Origin: Rhodospirillales bacterium Alpha_05
GTDB taxonomy: Bacteria > Pseudomonadota > Alphaproteobacteria > Rhodospirillales > Rhodospirillaceae
Reading direction: 5' to 3'
NCBI GenBank assembly: GCA_001603335.1
Contig: LUYR01000479.1
Span: forward strand, 1-7,161
Length of the DNA: 7,161 bases
The number at the start of each line of letters is the position of its first letter. The stretch's first letter is position 1. Positions 5,422 to 7,161 of the stretch are shown here, in pieces. The notes beneath the pieces are model-generated. The model saw nothing but the letters and a program-made list of their open reading frames with translations, made no database searches and was not told the origin of the DNA. The position numbers and the translations under genes were made by a program.

Positions 5422-5988
5422 GTGGACACGCTCGCCGAGACCCGACAGCCAGCATTGACCCCGGAGGACACCACCGACGAGGCGTTGATGTTGCGCGTGC
5501 AGGACGGCGACAAGATCGCGTTTCGTCTGCTCGTCGGCCGCCACATCGACCGCATCGTCGGCACCGCCCGCCGCATCGTCGGCGCGGCGGACGCCGAGGA
5601 CGTGGCGCAGGACGTGTTTCTGCGGGTGTGGACCGCCCGCGCCCAGTGGACTCCCGGCCAGGCGCGGTTTCGCACCTGGCTCTATCGCGTCGCGGTCAAC
5701 CGCTGCATCGACCACACCCGGCGCGCCCGCCCCACCTCGATCGACGACGTTCCCGAAATCGAGGACGACGCGCCCGGCCCGCTCGACACCTGCGAGCGCA
5801 ACGAGGACGCAAACCGGCTGCATTCCGCCATGGAGCACCTGTCGGAACAACAGCGTACCGCCATCACCCTTTATTACCACGAGAGTTTGACGGCGGCGGA
5901 AGTTGCGGAGATTATGGGCCTACGGCTGAACGCCGTGGAGTCCCTCCTGAAGAGAGGGCGGCAAAAGCTGAGAACAGTGCTTAAATAA
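5422..5988 (+). CDS. RNA polymerase ECF-family sigma factor (sigma-70 group 4)
   Basis: ECF sigma factors direct RNA polymerase to a small regulon in answer to an envelope or stress signal, and are held by an anti-sigma until then. From the GTG the protein is 188 aa, typical of the family. Sigma region 2 runs from about 20 to 100: EALMLRVQDGDKIAFRLLV (20-38), then AEDVAQDVFLRVW (58-70), the region 2.2 core-binding motif, and FRTWLYRVAVNRCIDHTRR (83-101), the -10 recognition part. An acidic linker (about 105-130) follows. Region 4 spans about 140-188, with LSEQQRTAITLYYHESLTAA and the helix-turn-helix VAEIMGLRLNAVESLLKRGR (the -35 reader). The frame is open to a TTG at 5332, which would add 30 residues of no recognised domain; the GTG is preferred for its GGAG. 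It is 33 nt ahead of the probable anti-sigma gene. I cannot assign an ECF group number. Confidence 0.9.
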   Translation: MDTLAETRQPALTPEDTTDEALMLRVQDGDKIAFRLLVGRHIDRIVGTARRIVGAADAEDVAQDVFLRVWTARAQWTPGQARFRTWLYRVAVNRCIDHTRRARPTSIDDVPEIEDDAPGPLDTCERNEDANRLHSAMEHLSEQQRTAITLYYHESLTAAEVAEIMGLRLNAVESLLKRGRQKLRTVLK

Positions 5989-6021
5989 GAGTCCACAGGA
6001 CGTGGACGAGCTGGAGGGATC

Positions 6022-6480
6022 ATGACGCCCGAAGAATTCACGGCGTTGCTCGATACCTATGGTGCCGACCTGACGCGGTGGCCGCATGCCCATCGCCAGG
6101 GCGCGCAGCGGTTGCTTCAAGTCTCGGAACGGGCGCGCGATGCGTTTGCCGAGGCCCAGATGTTGGATGCGGTGCTCAAGTCTCCCGAGCCCGGTCTTTC
6201 GTCGGCGCGGCGGCAGCGCCTCACCGACGCAATTCTCGACAATCTGCCCGACGAGCCCGCCACGCGCCGCACGGTGCGCGAGCCCGAAGCGCGCCCGGTT
6301 CGTGGGGAATCGGGCTTCGGCGCGGCGATCGTGCGGCCGTTGACGCCGCTCTGGGTCGTCTGCCTTGGTTTTGGCATGATTGTCGGGGTAATTCTCACCC
6401 TCGGGCACGCTCCCGCGCCCGCGCCCCAATCGGCGGAAGGCGGTTGGGTCGAAAACATGGCGTTCTACGGCGGGCTTTAG
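6022..6480 (+). CDS. Single-TM protein, probable anti-sigma factor of the upstream ECF sigma
   Basis: I do not recognise a named family with certainty. The 152-aa protein has a soluble N-terminal half with an acidic/aromatic start and a YGADLTRWPHAHRQGAQRLL segment (13-32), then ARDAFAEAQMLDAVL (38-52). I recall similar small proteins with a YGAD..RWP motif next to alphaproteobacterial ECF genes. A basic, Pro-rich linker (about 78-95) leads to one hydrophobic segment, LWVVCLGFGMIVGVILTL (110-127), and a short outer tail ending at 152. With positive residues before the helix, the N-terminus should be cytosolic, which is the arrangement of one-helix anti-sigmas such as CnrY. I see no zinc-binding HxxxCxxC motif. 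GGAGG (6013-6017) lies 4 nt before the ATG. It is 33 nt after the sigma gene and 20 nt before the sensor-like gene, which supports the role. Anti-sigma function is inferred. Confidence 0.65.
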   Translation: MTPEEFTALLDTYGADLTRWPHAHRQGAQRLLQVSERARDAFAEAQMLDAVLKSPEPGLSSARRQRLTDAILDNLPDEPATRRTVREPEARPVRGESGFGAAIVRPLTPLWVVCLGFGMIVGVILTLGHAPAPAPQSAEGGWVENMAFYGGL

Positions 6481-6500
6481 AGCGTCTTCGGTGAGGTGAG

Positions 6501-6989
6501 ATGGTGACGATGAAGCGTTGGTTGATCGGCTCCCTGGCGTGCAATGCACTGCTCGTCGGGATCGGCGCGGGGATTCTCGTCGGCGGTTTCCTGCGGCCCG
6601 CCGGGCCGTTGCCGCCGCTCGGTCCGCGCCCGGGGATTCAGCGCGACCTGATGATCGCGGCGGAAACCAGCCTCACCGGCGACCAGCGCGAGCAGGCGAT
6701 GGAAATCATTCGCCGCAACTCCGACGACTTCGCCAAGCCGCCGCTGCCGCGCGCCGACGAACTGCTGTCGCGCTTCGTCGCGGGCGACGTGCCGAAGCTC
6801 CAGGATTTCCTCGACCCAGGTTTCGAGCAGCGCCGCCGCCGCGACGCCGAGAACCTGCGCAAGATCTTCGCCGAGCTTGCCGACGCGCTCGAAGAGCCGG
6901 AGCAGCGCCAGGCCCTCGCCGACGCGCTGCAGAAGCGGGTCGACACCGTGCGCGCCTGCATCGACGCGGGCGCGATCCCGCCGCGCTGA
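6501..6989 (+). CDS. Membrane-anchored periplasmic sensor-like protein (CnrX/Spy-like, 'heavy-metal resistance' superfamily)
   Basis: The 162-aa protein begins MVTMKRWLIGSLACNALLVG, with one hydrophobic helix (about 6-30) that would anchor it with the rest in the periplasm. After a Pro-rich stretch (32-45) comes a helical domain rich in Arg, Glu and Asp: LTGDQREQAMEIIRRNSDDF (58-77), a middle segment with SRFVAGDVPKLQDFLD (89-104), and a long charged helix ending DALQKRVDTVRACIDAG. This four-helix pattern with repeated L/A-Q-R-E stretches is that of the CnrX/Spy/CpxP-type periplasmic proteins. In CnrX a set of His and Met residues binds nickel or cobalt. This protein has no histidine at all, so such metal binding is unlikely; a role as protein-stress or copper/zinc-independent sensor, or as a chaperone, is possible. 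The ATG at 6501 follows GAGG (6493-6496); the ATG at 6510 is an alternative start. It ends the sigma / anti-sigma operon. Confidence 0.7.
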   Translation: MVTMKRWLIGSLACNALLVGIGAGILVGGFLRPAGPLPPLGPRPGIQRDLMIAAETSLTGDQREQAMEIIRRNSDDFAKPPLPRADELLSRFVAGDVPKLQDFLDPGFEQRRRRDAENLRKIFAELADALEEPEQRQALADALQKRVDTVRACIDAGAIPPR

Positions 6990-6997
6990 TTTCCGCG

Positions 6998-7014
6998 ACA
7001 GTTTGATACAGTTT
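6998..7014 (+). repeat. Tandem ACAGTTT repeat with 10-bp period
   Basis: ACAGTTT occurs at 6998-7004 and 7008-7014 with GAT between, a direct repeat in helical phase, in the 104-nt gap between the sensor-like gene and the next start. TTGATA (7003-7008) overlaps it, but I find no convincing -10 at the right distance. No hairpin terminator is seen in this gap. The repeat could be an operator, or chance. Confidence 0.3.
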
Positions 7015-7081
7015 TCCGTGGCTTACGGCATGCGTTAGCGACAATTGCGGCGTACTCTTTCGGCGTGTCTGGACGACGGCA

Positions 7082-7087
7082 AAGGAG
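7082..7087 (+). promoter_or_regulatory. Ribosome binding site of the gene cut by the right edge
   Basis: AAGGAG at 7082-7087 lies 6 nt before a GTG (7094-7096). It is the main evidence that this GTG, and not the out-of-frame ATG at 7111, starts the last gene. Confidence 0.6.
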
Positions 7088-7093
7088 CGCCCG

Positions 7094-7161
7094 GTGGCAA
7101 CGGCAAAATCATGGATAGGGCGGCATTGGCGGTTGCTGGCGGTGGCGGCGGTGGCGCTTGC
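7094..7161 (+). CDS. Start of an exported or membrane protein, truncated by the window edge
   Basis: Only 22 codons and two bases are present, reading MATAKSWIGRHWRLLAVAAVAL. A basic patch (RHWR) is followed by an Ala/Val/Leu-rich hydrophobic stretch, as in a signal peptide or a first membrane helix. The GTG start is chosen because AAGGAG lies 6 nt before it. It is 104 nt after the sensor-like gene on the same strand. It could be a target or extra member of the ECF module, such as an efflux or envelope gene, but nothing visible shows its family. Confidence 0.5.
   Translation, partial: MATAKSWIGRHWRLLAVAAVAL

Noticed and set aside
7003..7045. Sigma-70 promoter with TTGATA and GACAAT before the last gene
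   Set aside because: The two boxes are about 31 nt apart, far from the required 16-18.

Overview
This high-GC window carries late flagellar genes followed by a separate regulatory operon. It looks like an alphaproteobacterial chromosome, most likely Rhodospirillales-like. The grounds are the very high third-position GC, a short flagellin (275 aa, no variable outer domain) with a C-terminal end of the alphaproteobacterial type, and the layout of an ECF sigma factor with a single-helix partner and a periplasmic sensor-like protein. The taxonomic call comes from remembered family patterns, not from a search.

Layout: (1) Minus strand, 1-2045: flgD (hook-cap/scaffold), then flgE (hook), then the first 28 codons of an unidentified gene whose ATG overlaps the flgE stop. 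It may be a FlgN-like chaperone or another flagellar gene. (2) Divergent intergenic region, 2046-2280: a pair of TGGCG/CGCCA palindromes separated by A-tracts, a short stem in the flgD leader, and a sigma-54-like -24/-12 element ahead of the flagellin gene. (3) Plus strand, 2281-5292: flagellin, fliD (filament cap) and fliS (flagellin export chaperone). A strong stem-loop lies between flagellin and fliD, and a perfect dyad sits across the fliS stop codon. (4) Plus strand, 5422-6989: an ECF sigma factor, a single-TM protein that is probably its anti-sigma, and a membrane-anchored periplasmic protein resembling CnrX/Spy-type sensors. (5) Plus strand from 7094: the start of an exported or membrane protein, cut by the window edge.

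The left part makes the external part of the flagellum. FlgD and FlgE build the hook, the flagellin forms the filament under the FliD cap, and FliS keeps flagellin unfolded until export. The secreted flagellar proteins are strikingly acidic (FliD about 89 D+E against 17 K+R), whereas cytosolic FliS is basic. This suggests a saline habitat or another selection acting outside the cell. The right part looks like a three-component envelope-signal module (sigma / anti-sigma / sensor). Its sensor-like protein has no histidine, so it cannot bind metal in the CnrX manner.

I see no IS element, CRISPR array, tRNA, rRNA or phage gene. No gene-free stretch reaches 300 bases. Nothing here is clearly a new system. 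The best leads are the His-less ECF module with its candidate self-promoter and the flagellin control region.
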